From assembly GCA_009377495.1 (NCBI GenBank), contig WHTZ01000007.1, forward strand, positions 1 through 64,000: a stretch of DNA of 64,000 nt, given 5' to 3'. This document shows, in pieces, positions 52,504-62,512 of this stretch. The position numbers were made by a program, and so were the translations under genes. A model generated the notes under the pieces. It was not told the origin of the DNA and made no database searches. It worked only from the letters and a program-made list of their open reading frames with translations. This DNA is from Luteitalea sp. Lineage in GTDB: Bacteria; Acidobacteriota; Vicinamibacteria; Vicinamibacterales; Vicinamibacteraceae. Position 1 is the stretch's first letter, and every line of letters starts with the position of its first letter.

Positions 52504-55209
52504 ATGCTGCCTCTCGGTTTCTACCGGACGCTGCTGTGGTGTTACCCGGCGTCGTTTCGCCGGGAGTACGGCACCGAAATGGTGTCCGCGTTCGCAGAGC
52601 AGGTGCAGGAGGCACGGGAGCACGGCGGCTGGTGGGCCGAGGCGTCGATCTGGCTTCACACGCTGCTCGATCTCTTGCTGACCGTACCCCAGGAGCATTC
52701 ACACGTCATGCGACAAGATTTGCGTTACGCGATCCGCACGCTGGCTTCGAATCCGGGCTTTACGGCGGTAGCGATCCTCTCGCTGGCGCTCGGCATCGGC
52801 GCCAATACCGCGATCTTCAGCTTGTTGAACAGCATTCGGTTGAGTGCGCTGCCCGTCAGCAACCCGCATGAGCTCGTTATGTTGACGAATCCAGGCACGT
52901 CCGGGCTCGGCATCGGCAGCTCTAGGGGCGAACGCAGCCTGCTGACGTATCCCGAGTTCGAACAACTGCGGGATCAGTCGACCTCGTTCTCGGGTCTGAT
53001 GGCGTCGCAAAGCAGTCTCAACCGTGTGCAGGCGCGCGTCGATGGGGGCGAGCCTGAAGAGATTCGCACGCGCATGGTCTCGGCAGAGTACTTCACGACG
53101 CTAGGTGTGGCCGCGGTGCTGGGGCGAACCTTCGGAGAAGAAGCGCGCGCAGAAGGGACCGCTCCATACGCGGTGATTAGCTACAACTACTGGCGCCGCC
53201 GTTTCGGCGGGCGCCCTGACATCCTCGGCGCCACGATGGCGATTCGTGGAGGCCTGTTTTCTATCATCGGCGTGGCGCCCGCCTCGTTCTTTGGCGAGAC
53301 AGTTGGACAACGGCCGGATGCCTGGTTGCCGCTGAGCATGCAGGCCACCGTGCTCCCAGGCCGCGACTGGCTTCGCGATCAACCCGGCAATGTCGAGAAA
53401 GTGATGTGGCTGCATGTGTTCGGCCGCCTCGAGCCCGGGGTGACGATCGAGACAGCGCAAGCCGGCGCCAACGTGCTCTTCCAGCAGGGACTAGCTGCTT
53501 ACTACGGCTCGGCGCCGACACCGGAGGCGCAGAAGGAGTTCCTCGATCAGCGGCTCAAACTGCGGCCGGCTGCCACCGGCGCCTCGCAGATTCGCGGGCA
53601 GTTTTCCGAGCCGCTGCTGATGCTGTTGGCAGCCGCCGGAATCGTCCTGCTGATTGCGTGCGCGAACTTGGGCAATCTGCTGTTGGCGCGCGCCACCGCG
53701 AGGAACCGAGAGATTTCCGTACGCCTGGCATTAGGGGCGAGCCGTGGTCGACTCATCCGGCAGTTGCTCACCGAGAGCATGGTTCTCGCCTTGCTGGGAG
53801 GCATCGTAGGGCTGGGTGCCGCCTTCTTGATACGTACCGGATTGCTACGTCTCGTCCCGGATTCAATTGAGCTGCCGGGCGCGCCTGACGTCCGCGTCCT
53901 CGCCTTCGCCTTCGCGCTGACACTGGCCGCTGGACTGGTGCTTGGGCTGCTGCCGGCATTGCGGACGACGAGGACGAACGCCGCGACCGGATTGAAGGAA
54001 CAAGGCCGCGGGCTGACAGGCTCGACGGTGTGGCTGCGCGTGAGCAAGTTCGTGGTGATCGGTCAACTCGCGTTGTCCCTGCCCCTATTGGTGGGTGCCG
54101 GCCTGCTCCTACGGACGCTCTCGAACCTGCAACGGGCGCATCTGGGTTATCCGAAGGAACGCGTGCTCTTGGTGCGTGTGGACGCACAGACGGCTGGGTA
54201 CGAGGAATCGCGCCGTCCGGCGTTGTTCGGGCAATTGCTCGACCGAATCCAGGCGGTGCCGGGCGTGCGCGCGACTACGTATTCGAAAAATGGCCTGTTC
54301 TCCGGTTCGGATTCCGGGGATCAGGTCATCGTGGAAGGATACGCGCGGCAAGGCAACAACGACCGGGGCTCGGCGTACGACCATGTCGGACCCAACTACT
54401 TCTCCACGCTCGGCATCCCGGTGCTCCTGGGCCGCGAAATTACCGAGGACGATCAGCCCTCGAGCCAGAAAGTCTGCGTGATCAACGAGGCCTTCGCCAA
54501 GCTGTTCTTCGAAGGCCGCAACCCCCTCGGGATGCACGTCACGCAGGTCTATGGCAATCAACGCAACACCTATCAGATCGTGGGTGTGGCGCGGGACTCC
54601 CGGGCGCACAGGATACGCGGCGAGATCGAACACCGGTTCTACGTGCCGGTGACACAGCCGGTGACCATGCCAAACGAGGTGAGCCTTGCCATTAGGACCG
54701 CGGCCGCGCCGTCCAATGTGATTGCAGGCGTGCGGCGGGCCCTCCTGCGGATCGATTCGACTTTGCCCATCACGGCGCGTCCGCTCACGGAGCTTGTGGA
54801 CGAGCAGATGGTGCAGGAGCGGCTGCTGGCGCGGCTGTCAATCGCGTTCGGCGTCGTGGGGCTCCTGCTTGCTGCAATCGGCTTATACGGCGTGCTCTCC
54901 TACGGCGTGGCGCGCCGCACGAATGAGATCGGCATCCGCAAGGCGCTCGGCGCGCAGCATGGTGCGCTGATCGCCATGATTCTGCGCGAAACGGGCGCGC
55001 TGCTGGCCGTAGGGCTGGTCGCGGGGATCGCGCTGTCGGCGGCGACCATACGACTAATCACGAGCCGGCTGTACGGCCTGGAGCCGACCGATCCGGTGAC
55101 ATTCGTAGCCGCGATCGCGGTGCTTTCAGGCGTGGCACTTGTCGCGACCTGGCTTCCGGCGCATCGGGCGTCGCGCGTCGATCCGTTGGTCGCGCTGCGG
55201 CACGAGTAA
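52504..55209 (+). CDS. ADOP-family permease, tandem copy 2
   Basis: 901 residues from the ATG of MLPLGFYRTLLW, 16 bp after copy 1. Domain order and termini are those of copy 1, with runs of identical DNA in the first TM region and at the 3' end, while periplasmic core regions differ (for example SSRGERSLLTYPEFEQLRDQ against SSGERSMLTYSEFQQLRDQ). This pattern fits duplication followed by divergence of the periplasmic part and gene conversion elsewhere. Confidence 0.93.
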   Translation: MLPLGFYRTLLWCYPASFRREYGTEMVSAFAEQVQEAREHGGWWAEASIWLHTLLDLLLTVPQEHSHVMRQDLRYAIRTLASNPGFTAVAILSLALGIGANTAIFSLLNSIRLSALPVSNPHELVMLTNPGTSGLGIGSSRGERSLLTYPEFEQLRDQSTSFSGLMASQSSLNRVQARVDGGEPEEIRTRMVSAEYFTTLGVAAVLGRTFGEEARAEGTAPYAVISYNYWRRRFGGRPDILGATMAIRGGLFSIIGVAPASFFGETVGQRPDAWLPLSMQATVLPGRDWLRDQPGNVEKVMWLHVFGRLEPGVTIETAQAGANVLFQQGLAAYYGSAPTPEAQKEFLDQRLKLRPAATGASQIRGQFSEPLLMLLAAAGIVLLIACANLGNLLLARATARNREISVRLALGASRGRLIRQLLTESMVLALLGGIVGLGAAFLIRTGLLRLVPDSIELPGAPDVRVLAFAFALTLAAGLVLGLLPALRTTRTNAATGLKEQGRGLTGSTVWLRVSKFVVIGQLALSLPLLVGAGLLLRTLSNLQRAHLGYPKERVLLVRVDAQTAGYEESRRPALFGQLLDRIQAVPGVRATTYSKNGLFSGSDSGDQVIVEGYARQGNNDRGSAYDHVGPNYFSTLGIPVLLGREITEDDQPSSQKVCVINEAFAKLFFEGRNPLGMHVTQVYGNQRNTYQIVGVARDSRAHRIRGEIEHRFYVPVTQPVTMPNEVSLAIRTAAAPSNVIAGVRRALLRIDSTLPITARPLTELVDEQMVQERLLARLSIAFGVVGLLLAAIGLYGVLSYGVARRTNEIGIRKALGAQHGALIAMILRETGALLAVGLVAGIALSAATIRLITSRLYGLEPTDPVTFVAAIAVLSGVALVATWLPAHRASRVDPLVALRHE

Positions 55210-55223
55210 CCCAAACGCTAGCC

Positions 55224-57923
55224 ATGCTGCCTCTCGGTTTCTACCGGACGCTGCTGTGGTGTTATCCGGCATCCTTTCGCCGCGAGTACGGCGCCGACAT
55301 GATGTGCGCGTTCGCCGAGCAGGTGCGGGAAGCTCGGGAGCGAGGCGGATGGCGGGCCGAGGCGGCAATCTGGCTCCGTACTTTGTTCGACCTCTCGCTT
55401 ACCGCACCCCAGGAGCATGCTCACATCATGCGACAAGATTTGCGTTACGCGATCCGCACGCTGGCTTCGAATCGGGGCTTTACCGCGGTGGCCATCCTCT
55501 CGCTGGCGCTGGGCATCGGTGCCAATACCGCGATCTTCAGCCTGTTGAACAGCATTCGGCTGAGCGCCCTGCCGGTCAGCAACCCGGACGAGCTCGTCAT
55601 GTTGACCAATCCCGGCGCGAGCGGGCTCAACATCGGATGGGAGACCGGTGAACGTACCTGGCTGACGTATCCAGAGTTCACGCAACTACGAGATGAGTCG
55701 ACCTCTTTCTCTGGTCTGATGGCGTCTCAGAGCGGCCTCTCACGCGTGCAAGTCCGTGTCGACGGGGGTGAGCCGGAAGAGATCCAGACCCGTATGGTCT
55801 CGGCGGAGTACTTCATCACGCTGCGTGTGACGGCGGCGCTGGGACGAACGTTCGCTCCCGAGGAGACGCAAACGGAAGGGGACGCTCCCTACGCGGTGAT
55901 CAGCCACGACTACTGGCAACGCCGTTTCGGCGGGCGCCCCGACATTCTTGGCACGACGATGACGATTCACGAAGGGATCTTCTCGATCATCGGCGTCGCG
56001 CCGCCCTCGTTCTTTGGCGAAACCGTCGGCCAGCGACCCGACGCGTGGCTGCCCCTGAGCATGCAGGCCACCGTGTTGCCGGGTCGTGACCGGCTGCGCG
56101 ACACACCCGACGATCTCGACAAAGAGATGTGGCTCCATGTATTCGGCCGCCTGAAGCCGAGGATGACCATCGAGAAGGCGCAAGCCGAAGCCAATGCGAT
56201 CTTTCAACGAGGAATAGCCACCTACTACGGCAGGTCGGCGCTGACGACAGAGGAGCAAGAGACTCTCCTCGATCAGCGTCTGAGATTGCGGCCGGCCGCC
56301 ACTGGAGCCTCGCGGATTCGTGGACAGTTCTCCGAGCCGCTGCTGATGCTGCTGGCCGCCGCCGCGATTGTCTTGCTGATAGCGTGTGCCAACCTCGGCA
56401 ATCTGCTGTTGGCGCGCGCCACCGCGAGGAATCGTGAAATCTCCGTACGCTTGGCATTGGGCGCGAGCCGCGGGCGTCTCATCCGGGTGGTGCTTACCGA
56501 GAGCCTGCTGCTCGCGGTGCTGGGCGGTCTTGCCGGCTTGGGTGCCGCATTCATGCTTCGCGCAGGTTTGCTGTGGCTCGTCCCGGATTCGATTCAGCTG
56601 CCAAGCGCGCCAGACGTGCGCGTCCTCGGCTTTGCGTTCGCGCTGACATTGGTGGCCGGGCTGATGCTTGGGCTGTTGCCGGCCTTACGGACCACGAAGA
56701 CGGACTTCGCGGCCGGATTGAAGGAACAGGGCCGCGGACTCGCGGGATCGCCCACGTGGCAGCGCGTGGGCAAGCTCGTCGTCGTCGGCCAGCTTGCGCT
56801 GTCGCTGCCCTTGCTGGTGGGGGCCGGCCTGCTCCTCCAGACGTTCTCGAACCTGCAGCGGGTGGATCTGGGCTACGCCAAGGAACACCTGCTCATGGTG
56901 CGTGTCGACGTCGAGGCGGCCGGATACGAGGAAGCTCACCGAGTTCCGCTGTTTCAGCGCCTGCTCGAACGGATTCGGGCGGTACCGGGCGTGCGCACAG
57001 CGAGCTATTCGAAAAATGGCCTGTTCTCCGGTTCGCGCTCAGCGGGTGGGATCGTCGTAGAGGGCCACACGCCGCAGGGTGAGAACGACGGCGGCTCCTC
57101 TTGGGATCATGTGGGGCCCAACTACTTCTCCACGCTCGGGATCCCCGTGTTGCTGGGCCGCGAAATCACTGAACGGGATCAGCCATCGAGCCAGCGCGTG
57201 TGCGTGATCAATGAGGCCTTCGCCAAGCTGTTCTTCGAAAACCGCAACCCGCTCGGGATGCACATTGGCGAAGAGAACACCCATCAGATCGTCGGTGTTG
57301 TGCGGAACTTTCGAGCACAGACGATACGCGGCGACATCGACCATCAGTTCTACGTGCCGGTCACACAGCCCCGGAACGTGCCAAGGGAGATACGCTTCGC
57401 GATCAGAACCACGGCCGAGCCGTCCGGTGTGACCGCCGATGTGCGACATGCGGTGGAACAAGTGGATCCGATGCTACCCGTCACCAACGCGCAGACGCTT
57501 GGCGAGCTCGTCGATAACCAGATGGTAGAGGACCGACTCCTGGCGCGGCTGTCGACGGCGTTCGGGGTCGTCGGCCTCCTCCTTGCTGCGCTCGGGCTAT
57601 ACGGCGTGCTCTCGTACGGCGTGACACGGCGCACGAATGAGATCGGCATACGGAAGGCACTCGGCGCGCAGCATGGTGCGGTGATGGCCATGATTCTGCG
57701 GGAGACCAGCATGCTCGTCGCTACAGGGCTGGTCGCCGGACTCGCGCTGTCGGCGGTGACCATCCGATTCATCGTGAGCTACCTCTATGGTCTGGAGCCG
57801 ACCGATCCCGTGGTACTCGCGGCGTCGATCGCGCTCCTATCCACCGTTGCGCTTCTCGCGACCTGGCTTCCCGCGTACCGGGCATCGCGCGTCGATCCAC
57901 TCGTTGCGCTGCGGCACGAGTGA
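55224..57923 (+). CDS. ADOP-family permease, tandem copy 3
   Basis: An 899-residue third member of the tandem array, 14 bp after copy 2, with the same prefix (YRTLLWCYPASFRREYGADM) and the same C-terminal VDPLVALRHE. It is the most diverged of the three: the first-TM flank reads SNRGFTAVAILSLALG, and the last block has LLAALGLYGVLSYGVTRRTN. It ends 16 bp from the convergent isomerase gene, with no clear terminator between. Confidence 0.93.
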   Translation: MLPLGFYRTLLWCYPASFRREYGADMMCAFAEQVREARERGGWRAEAAIWLRTLFDLSLTAPQEHAHIMRQDLRYAIRTLASNRGFTAVAILSLALGIGANTAIFSLLNSIRLSALPVSNPDELVMLTNPGASGLNIGWETGERTWLTYPEFTQLRDESTSFSGLMASQSGLSRVQVRVDGGEPEEIQTRMVSAEYFITLRVTAALGRTFAPEETQTEGDAPYAVISHDYWQRRFGGRPDILGTTMTIHEGIFSIIGVAPPSFFGETVGQRPDAWLPLSMQATVLPGRDRLRDTPDDLDKEMWLHVFGRLKPRMTIEKAQAEANAIFQRGIATYYGRSALTTEEQETLLDQRLRLRPAATGASRIRGQFSEPLLMLLAAAAIVLLIACANLGNLLLARATARNREISVRLALGASRGRLIRVVLTESLLLAVLGGLAGLGAAFMLRAGLLWLVPDSIQLPSAPDVRVLGFAFALTLVAGLMLGLLPALRTTKTDFAAGLKEQGRGLAGSPTWQRVGKLVVVGQLALSLPLLVGAGLLLQTFSNLQRVDLGYAKEHLLMVRVDVEAAGYEEAHRVPLFQRLLERIRAVPGVRTASYSKNGLFSGSRSAGGIVVEGHTPQGENDGGSSWDHVGPNYFSTLGIPVLLGREITERDQPSSQRVCVINEAFAKLFFENRNPLGMHIGEENTHQIVGVVRNFRAQTIRGDIDHQFYVPVTQPRNVPREIRFAIRTTAEPSGVTADVRHAVEQVDPMLPVTNAQTLGELVDNQMVEDRLLARLSTAFGVVGLLLAALGLYGVLSYGVTRRTNEIGIRKALGAQHGAVMAMILRETSMLVATGLVAGLALSAVTIRFIVSYLYGLEPTDPVVLAASIALLSTVALLATWLPAYRASRVDPLVALRHE

Positions 57924-57939
57924 CTGATGCCGGTGGCCG

Positions 57940-58929
57940 TTAGCGAACGACTTCTTGCGCAGCCCGATGCTCGTACACGCCGATCTCCTTCATCAACGGC
58001 ACAAGAAACTTGATCCCGCCGGCGAATCGGCGGTCTACCTCTTCGATGGTGGCTTTCTTGTGCCCTTTGACGATGATCGGGGAGCATTGCTCGTAAGCCA
58101 GGTACCCGTCATAGCCGATCTCCTTGCAGGCCTGGAAGAAGACTGGCCAGTTCTCGATGCCCTCGCCCGGGAGAACTTCATCGAAGCCGTACACGCCCAT
58201 GAGCGACTTCTTGAAGCGGAAGCCGAGGGCGTGCGAATGCGCCATCCGGTTGCCAACCTTGAGCACGGTGTTCCGAACGAACTCGTCGCTTTGGTCTTCG
58301 AACAGCGGCAGGTCCAAGCCGATCTTCACGTTCGGCAGATTGACCTCTTCGACCATGTCGATCGTGTCCTGAAGTGAGTTCGTGATCGGTGGATGGTGCT
58401 GCAGTGCGATGGTGATCCCGAAGTCCGCCGCGATCCTACCTGCTTCGTGAATCCCCTTGCGGACATACTCCCACTGGCGCAGATAGTCGTCCTCGGTCGA
58501 CACGTCGATGTTCCGCGAGTGCATTGCCGTGTTGCTGTAGCCCAGGTTCCAGTGCTCATGCATGAAGTAGCCGATGAAGCCGGCAAGGATACGCACGACC
58601 GGTGAACCAAGGTCGGCGGCGAGCCGACAGCACTCGCGCACGAAGAGCAGCTCTTTGTCCTGCGTCTGGGTCAGGATGTGGCTCGACATCATGAAGTTCG
58701 TGCACGCCTCGACGGCGCCGAGCTCGACGCCGCGCTGACCGGCGAGGTCAATCAGCCGCTTGCGACGGTCGCGGTCGACGTCCATGGGAAACGCCATGGG
58801 ACGGTGCGGAAAGATATCGACGGCGGCATATCCGAACCGATGGGCGCGTTCGATGACCTCTTCCAGCGTGAGGGGATCGCCCTGGTAGAAATAGCCGCAA
58901 TACGCCACGGAGTCGAGGCTCAGCTTCAT
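57940..58929 (-). CDS. Sugar phosphate isomerase/epimerase (AP endonuclease 2-type TIM barrel)
   Basis: 329 residues from the ATG of MKLSLDSVAYCGYF, chosen because the upstream extension is Arg/Thr-rich and antisense to the VCBS gene. Barrel motifs include FGYAAVDIFPHRP, GVELGAVEACTNF, GITIALQHHPPITN, VKIGLDLPLFED, RMAHSHALGFRF and DEVLPGEGIENWPVFFQ, with conserved metal-site Glu, His and Asp residues. The family isomerises or epimerises keto-sugars or inositol derivatives; the substrate is unknown. It lies 7 bp after the large VCBS gene, so it is in the same transcript. Confidence 0.85.
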   Translation of the reverse strand: MKLSLDSVAYCGYFYQGDPLTLEEVIERAHRFGYAAVDIFPHRPMAFPMDVDRDRRKRLIDLAGQRGVELGAVEACTNFMMSSHILTQTQDKELLFVRECCRLAADLGSPVVRILAGFIGYFMHEHWNLGYSNTAMHSRNIDVSTEDDYLRQWEYVRKGIHEAGRIAADFGITIALQHHPPITNSLQDTIDMVEEVNLPNVKIGLDLPLFEDQSDEFVRNTVLKVGNRMAHSHALGFRFKKSLMGVYGFDEVLPGEGIENWPVFFQACKEIGYDGYLAYEQCSPIIVKGHKKATIEEVDRRFAGGIKFLVPLMKEIGVYEHRAAQEVVR

Positions 58930-58936
58930 GGTTTCC

Positions 58937-61195
58937 TCACTTGCTCTGTTGCGTGTCCCGAATTGCCTTGTTCTCGTACAGCAGCACGCGGCGGTGACTC
59001 CAGCCGATGGAGACAATGTCCAGGTCTCCATCGCCCTCGATGTCCACGACCACGGCGCCATCATGGTGCTCATCGCCGACCGAAATCACGTGATCCTTCC
59101 ATTCCGTGCTCTTTCCATCGATGTTCTCGAAGATATGGAGCTTGGCCGTCTCTGGCTGCTCGTAATTGTGCTCACCGACAATCACATCCACATCTCCGTC
59201 GCGGTCGATGTCTGCGACATCCACGCTCATCGGCCCGACGACGTCGAGAGAAATGACGTGCTCCGTCCAGGTTTCAGCCGACTCTGATGGCTGCTCGTAC
59301 CAGGCGAGCTTGCCCGGCTCATTGATGGCTTCGAAGCCGACAACCGCATCGAGCCGTCCATTCCCGTTCATGTCCACCAGCTTGTTACGATCGGGATCCC
59401 CTTCCGTCGGATGGAGCGTGTGGAGGGTCCACTTGGTCTCTTCGTTCCTGAGCCACTTCGTGCCCAGCAGCAGATCCAAGAGCACTTCGCCATCGATGAG
59501 CCCCACGCTGAGCGCTTCGTCCTGCGACTCCTTCGACGCCGTGTCCAAGCCCCACTGGTCGCTCGACGGATCCTTGGGAACCGAGAGCATCTGCACGCCC
59601 TTCCCAGCAGCGTGCCAGGAAAGCGCCACCTGAATAGATCGGCCCAGGTACGGGCGCACGATGGCGACTCCCTGTAGAAAATCGCCACCAGGTTCTGGAA
59701 TATTGTCGAGGATCTTGAATGCGCCCTTGCCGTCGTTTCTCGCCCAGGCCAGCGTGGTCGGTTCCTTACTCTGCGGCGCTCCCTTGGTTCCCAGCAAATC
59801 AATGGCGCCGTCCCTATCGAAGTCGTAGGCCACGGCGACGTCGCCGAAGCCCTCTCCGACAGCCTGGCGCGTCCAGTCGCCTTCGGCCTCGCCCGGATTC
59901 CGGTACCACCACGCGCCCGTGACGAGATCCGGTTTGCCGTCGCCGTCCACGTCCGCCGGTACGATGAAGACCGCCCGCTCGGGTCGGTCGGAATCAATGA
60001 CGTGTCGCTCCCACTGGTCCAACGAGAGGGTGCTCGCAGGTTTGGAGGACAGATTCTCCCAATACTCGATCGGCGTTGGACCCCCGTGGTTGCCGTGATT
60101 GGCTCCGATGATGTCGACATCTCCGTCGTTGCCGATGTCGGCAACGCGCACATTATGAGAGCCGGAACGGCCGACGACCTGCGCGTCCCACCGGAGGGCA
60201 TCGCCCTGATTCAAGAGAATCATGATGCGGCGCTCCCGTGATTGCTCCATTTCAGCGATGATCACGTCGAGATTCCCGTCCCGATTCACGTCCGCAACCT
60301 TGAAGGTATGGACATGTGAGACCGTGTCATCGATGACGTGCTCTTTCCAAGGTCCTTTCTTTGGATCCGGCGACTCGTACCACACCAGCTTCCCCTCCTC
60401 CTCCGCAGGAGCGATCAAGACGTCCGGCCGGCCGTCCTTGTTGATGTCTGTCACCAGCACGCCGACGTCATCCGGCCAACCGGGTGCCATCTCGTGCCGT
60501 GTCCACGCGCCGTCCCGATCCGCTGGCGCTTCCAGCCAGTAGCCGTTTTGCGCGATATCAAGGTTGCCATCGCCATCGATGTCTCCCAACGCGGTTCCGC
60601 CTCGACCGCCTCGAGACGCTTCGCTCTCGTGCCACTTGTCAGGGGACTCCTGCCAGTAAACGCGGGTCGTCTCTTCGCGTACGACGATGTCCACCTTGCC
60701 ATCACCATCAACATCTCCAACCTCGACGTCGTGTGCGGGCTTGCTGTCGATGGCGTGGAGCTTCCACTCATCGCTCGTCGGATTACCTTTTGGCCGCGGG
60801 TTCTCGTACCACACCAGGCCAACATCGATCTTCGGGATGATGATGTCCAAATCCCCGTCGTCATCGACGTCTGCCACTTGCGTGTCCGTCGTGAAGGCGC
60901 CGCTGTCGATTCGGCGCTTCGTCCAGTCAGGCCACTGATACCAAAACAGCCCGGCGCCGGCATGGCTGGCCGCAAGCACGTCCGGGGCACCGTCACCATC
61001 CAGGTCGCCGGCGGTCTTGCAGTGCGGTCGCGCGTACGGGTGACGATCGATGACGATGTGGCGGAATTTTAGCGGACCGAGATCGGCCGGGGCCGTGTCG
61101 TGGCCCCAAAGTCGAACGTCCGCACACAGCATCACGACCGTTAGGATTGGCATCACGACCGCCAGGGCGGCGCACGTCGGCCTCTGTCTGTTCAT
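58937..61195 (-). CDS. Large secreted VCBS/FG-GAP repeat protein
   Basis: 752 residues from the ATG of MNRQRPTCAALAV, preceded by GGGAGG. After a signal peptide come at least ten integrin-like FG-GAP/VCBS blades with calcium-type loops, for example DLDGDGAPDVL, DVDDDGDLDIII, DVDGDGKVDIVV, DINKDGRPDVLI, DVNRDGNLDVII and DIEGDGDLDIV, each followed by a WYEN or WxEH strand. Such propellers are exported and bind ligands or other proteins; no enzyme residues are visible. With the next gene it forms a pair of propellers transcribed ahead of the isomerase. Confidence 0.88.
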   Translation of the reverse strand: MNRQRPTCAALAVVMPILTVVMLCADVRLWGHDTAPADLGPLKFRHIVIDRHPYARPHCKTAGDLDGDGAPDVLAASHAGAGLFWYQWPDWTKRRIDSGAFTTDTQVADVDDDGDLDIIIPKIDVGLVWYENPRPKGNPTSDEWKLHAIDSKPAHDVEVGDVDGDGKVDIVVREETTRVYWQESPDKWHESEASRGGRGGTALGDIDGDGNLDIAQNGYWLEAPADRDGAWTRHEMAPGWPDDVGVLVTDINKDGRPDVLIAPAEEEGKLVWYESPDPKKGPWKEHVIDDTVSHVHTFKVADVNRDGNLDVIIAEMEQSRERRIMILLNQGDALRWDAQVVGRSGSHNVRVADIGNDGDVDIIGANHGNHGGPTPIEYWENLSSKPASTLSLDQWERHVIDSDRPERAVFIVPADVDGDGKPDLVTGAWWYRNPGEAEGDWTRQAVGEGFGDVAVAYDFDRDGAIDLLGTKGAPQSKEPTTLAWARNDGKGAFKILDNIPEPGGDFLQGVAIVRPYLGRSIQVALSWHAAGKGVQMLSVPKDPSSDQWGLDTASKESQDEALSVGLIDGEVLLDLLLGTKWLRNEETKWTLHTLHPTEGDPDRNKLVDMNGNGRLDAVVGFEAINEPGKLAWYEQPSESAETWTEHVISLDVVGPMSVDVADIDRDGDVDVIVGEHNYEQPETAKLHIFENIDGKSTEWKDHVISVGDEHHDGAVVVDIEGDGDLDIVSIGWSHRRVLLYENKAIRDTQQSK

Positions 61196-61209
61196 GCTAA
61201 CCTGCCTCC

Positions 61210-62352
61210 CTACCGCGCCTGGTTGACCCACAGCGACACCTCATTGCCTCGCCAGTTGGCACCGAAGAGATCCGGGGCTCCGCTGCCGTCGATGTCCATG
61301 ATGCGCATGCTGTGGGAGCCTCTGGTATCGATGACCTGTTTGCGCCAGTCAGCTCCATTTCCGCGATTCAGGTACACTTTCACCTCGTCTGGATCTTCTC
61401 CCTGCTCCATCTCGGCGGTCGCCACATCCAGGTGGCCGTCCAGATCGAAATCGGCGAGACCGACGAAGTGGTGGACAGCCTCGACATCGGGGTCGATGAC
61501 GTGTTCGGTCCACACACCGGACGTGGGATCTCCGGTGGCTTCAAACCACGAAATTCGGTAACGCTGGCCCTCCAACTCAGCGGGCGAGAGCACGATGGCT
61601 GCTCGGCCGTCTCCGTTGATATCTCCGACGTCGATGAAGGTGTTGGGATGCGTCCAGGTGTCCGTGTAGTGATGCTCCCGCCAGGCGTTCGCACCGAGAA
61701 ATCGGCCGGTGTTTTGGTACCAGCGACCATTGACAACGATGTCGATGCGATCGTTGCTGTTGATGTCGGCAGCGCGCAGTCCTTCCCCGTCCGGTATCGG
61801 AAAGCTTTCGCGCACCCACGGCGAGGCTGACGCCTGCTCGTAGAGAAACAACGTGGCCCCGGAGTCGCCGAATTCGCCCTGATTTCTGCCGACAATCTCC
61901 ATCTTGCCGTCGCCATCGAAGTCGGCCACTTCAATGTCATGCAGGCGACCCTCCCCAATCACGTGCGCGGTCCACTCCGGATTCCTGTACCAGACGAGGT
62001 TCGCATCGGCCCGGATGGCGATGACGTCGGGCAAACCGTCTCCGTCCATGTCCGCGAGCTCGACATCGGTACTAAAGAGATGCTCGCCGTCGATCGTATG
62101 CCGCGTCCAGGTGGGATTCTCGTACCAGACCATCCCACGGCTCTCGTGGCCGCCCACGATCAGATCGACGAGGCCGTCGCCGTTCAGATCACCGAAGGCC
62201 TTGCACCAGATGTCCTGCGGTCCATCAGCATCGATCACGATCCGCTTGAACGGCGCCATTTCGGATTCAGACGGCGCACGGTTTTCGGCCGGCCGCGTCG
62301 TCGCTCCACAACCAATCGTCAGGACGAGGAGAGCGCCGGTAACAGCCTTCAT
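61210..62352 (-). CDS. VCBS/FG-GAP repeat lipoprotein
   Basis: A 380-residue smaller relative of its neighbour. The N-terminus MKAVTGALLVLTIGCGA has a lipobox with C15 as the lipidated cysteine. The propeller has repeated DLNGDGLVDLIVGG, DMDGDGLPDVIA, DFDGDGKMEIV, DINGDGRAAIVL and DFDLDGHLDVATAEM loops. It is 14 bp upstream of the large VCBS gene and in the same orientation. It probably sits on the outer or inner membrane surface as a ligand-binding partner. Confidence 0.85.
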   Translation of the reverse strand: MKAVTGALLVLTIGCGATTRPAENRAPSESEMAPFKRIVIDADGPQDIWCKAFGDLNGDGLVDLIVGGHESRGMVWYENPTWTRHTIDGEHLFSTDVELADMDGDGLPDVIAIRADANLVWYRNPEWTAHVIGEGRLHDIEVADFDGDGKMEIVGRNQGEFGDSGATLFLYEQASASPWVRESFPIPDGEGLRAADINSNDRIDIVVNGRWYQNTGRFLGANAWREHHYTDTWTHPNTFIDVGDINGDGRAAIVLSPAELEGQRYRISWFEATGDPTSGVWTEHVIDPDVEAVHHFVGLADFDLDGHLDVATAEMEQGEDPDEVKVYLNRGNGADWRKQVIDTRGSHSMRIMDIDGSGAPDLFGANWRGNEVSLWVNQAR

Positions 62353-62372
62353 GGTAGTTTAATGGCCTTCAT

Positions 62373-62411
62373 GGTAGGGCGCCCCTTGTCGGGCGCCCCT
62401 TTAGGGGCGCC
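62373..62411 (+). repeat. TTTA-loop palindromic repeat, compound copy
   Basis: GGTAGGGCGCCCC then TTGTC, then the complete stem-loop GGCGCCCC-TTTA-GGGGCGCC at 62392-62411. The left arm is present twice, as if a half element was duplicated. A short direct repeat GCCTTCATGGTAG precedes it. Confidence 0.75.
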
Positions 62412-62512
62412 GCCCTCCCCGGACCGCGATTCTGATCGACCGGCGGGGGTGCCTTCGATTCCCCTCAGGCCAGAAAAGCCCCGCCCTCCCATCGACAGAG
62501 GGAGCTGTCCGC

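Noticed and set aside
49791..57923. Large direct repeats as a possible composite transposon
   Set aside because: The repeats are homologous permease genes; there is no transposase or terminal inverted repeat.
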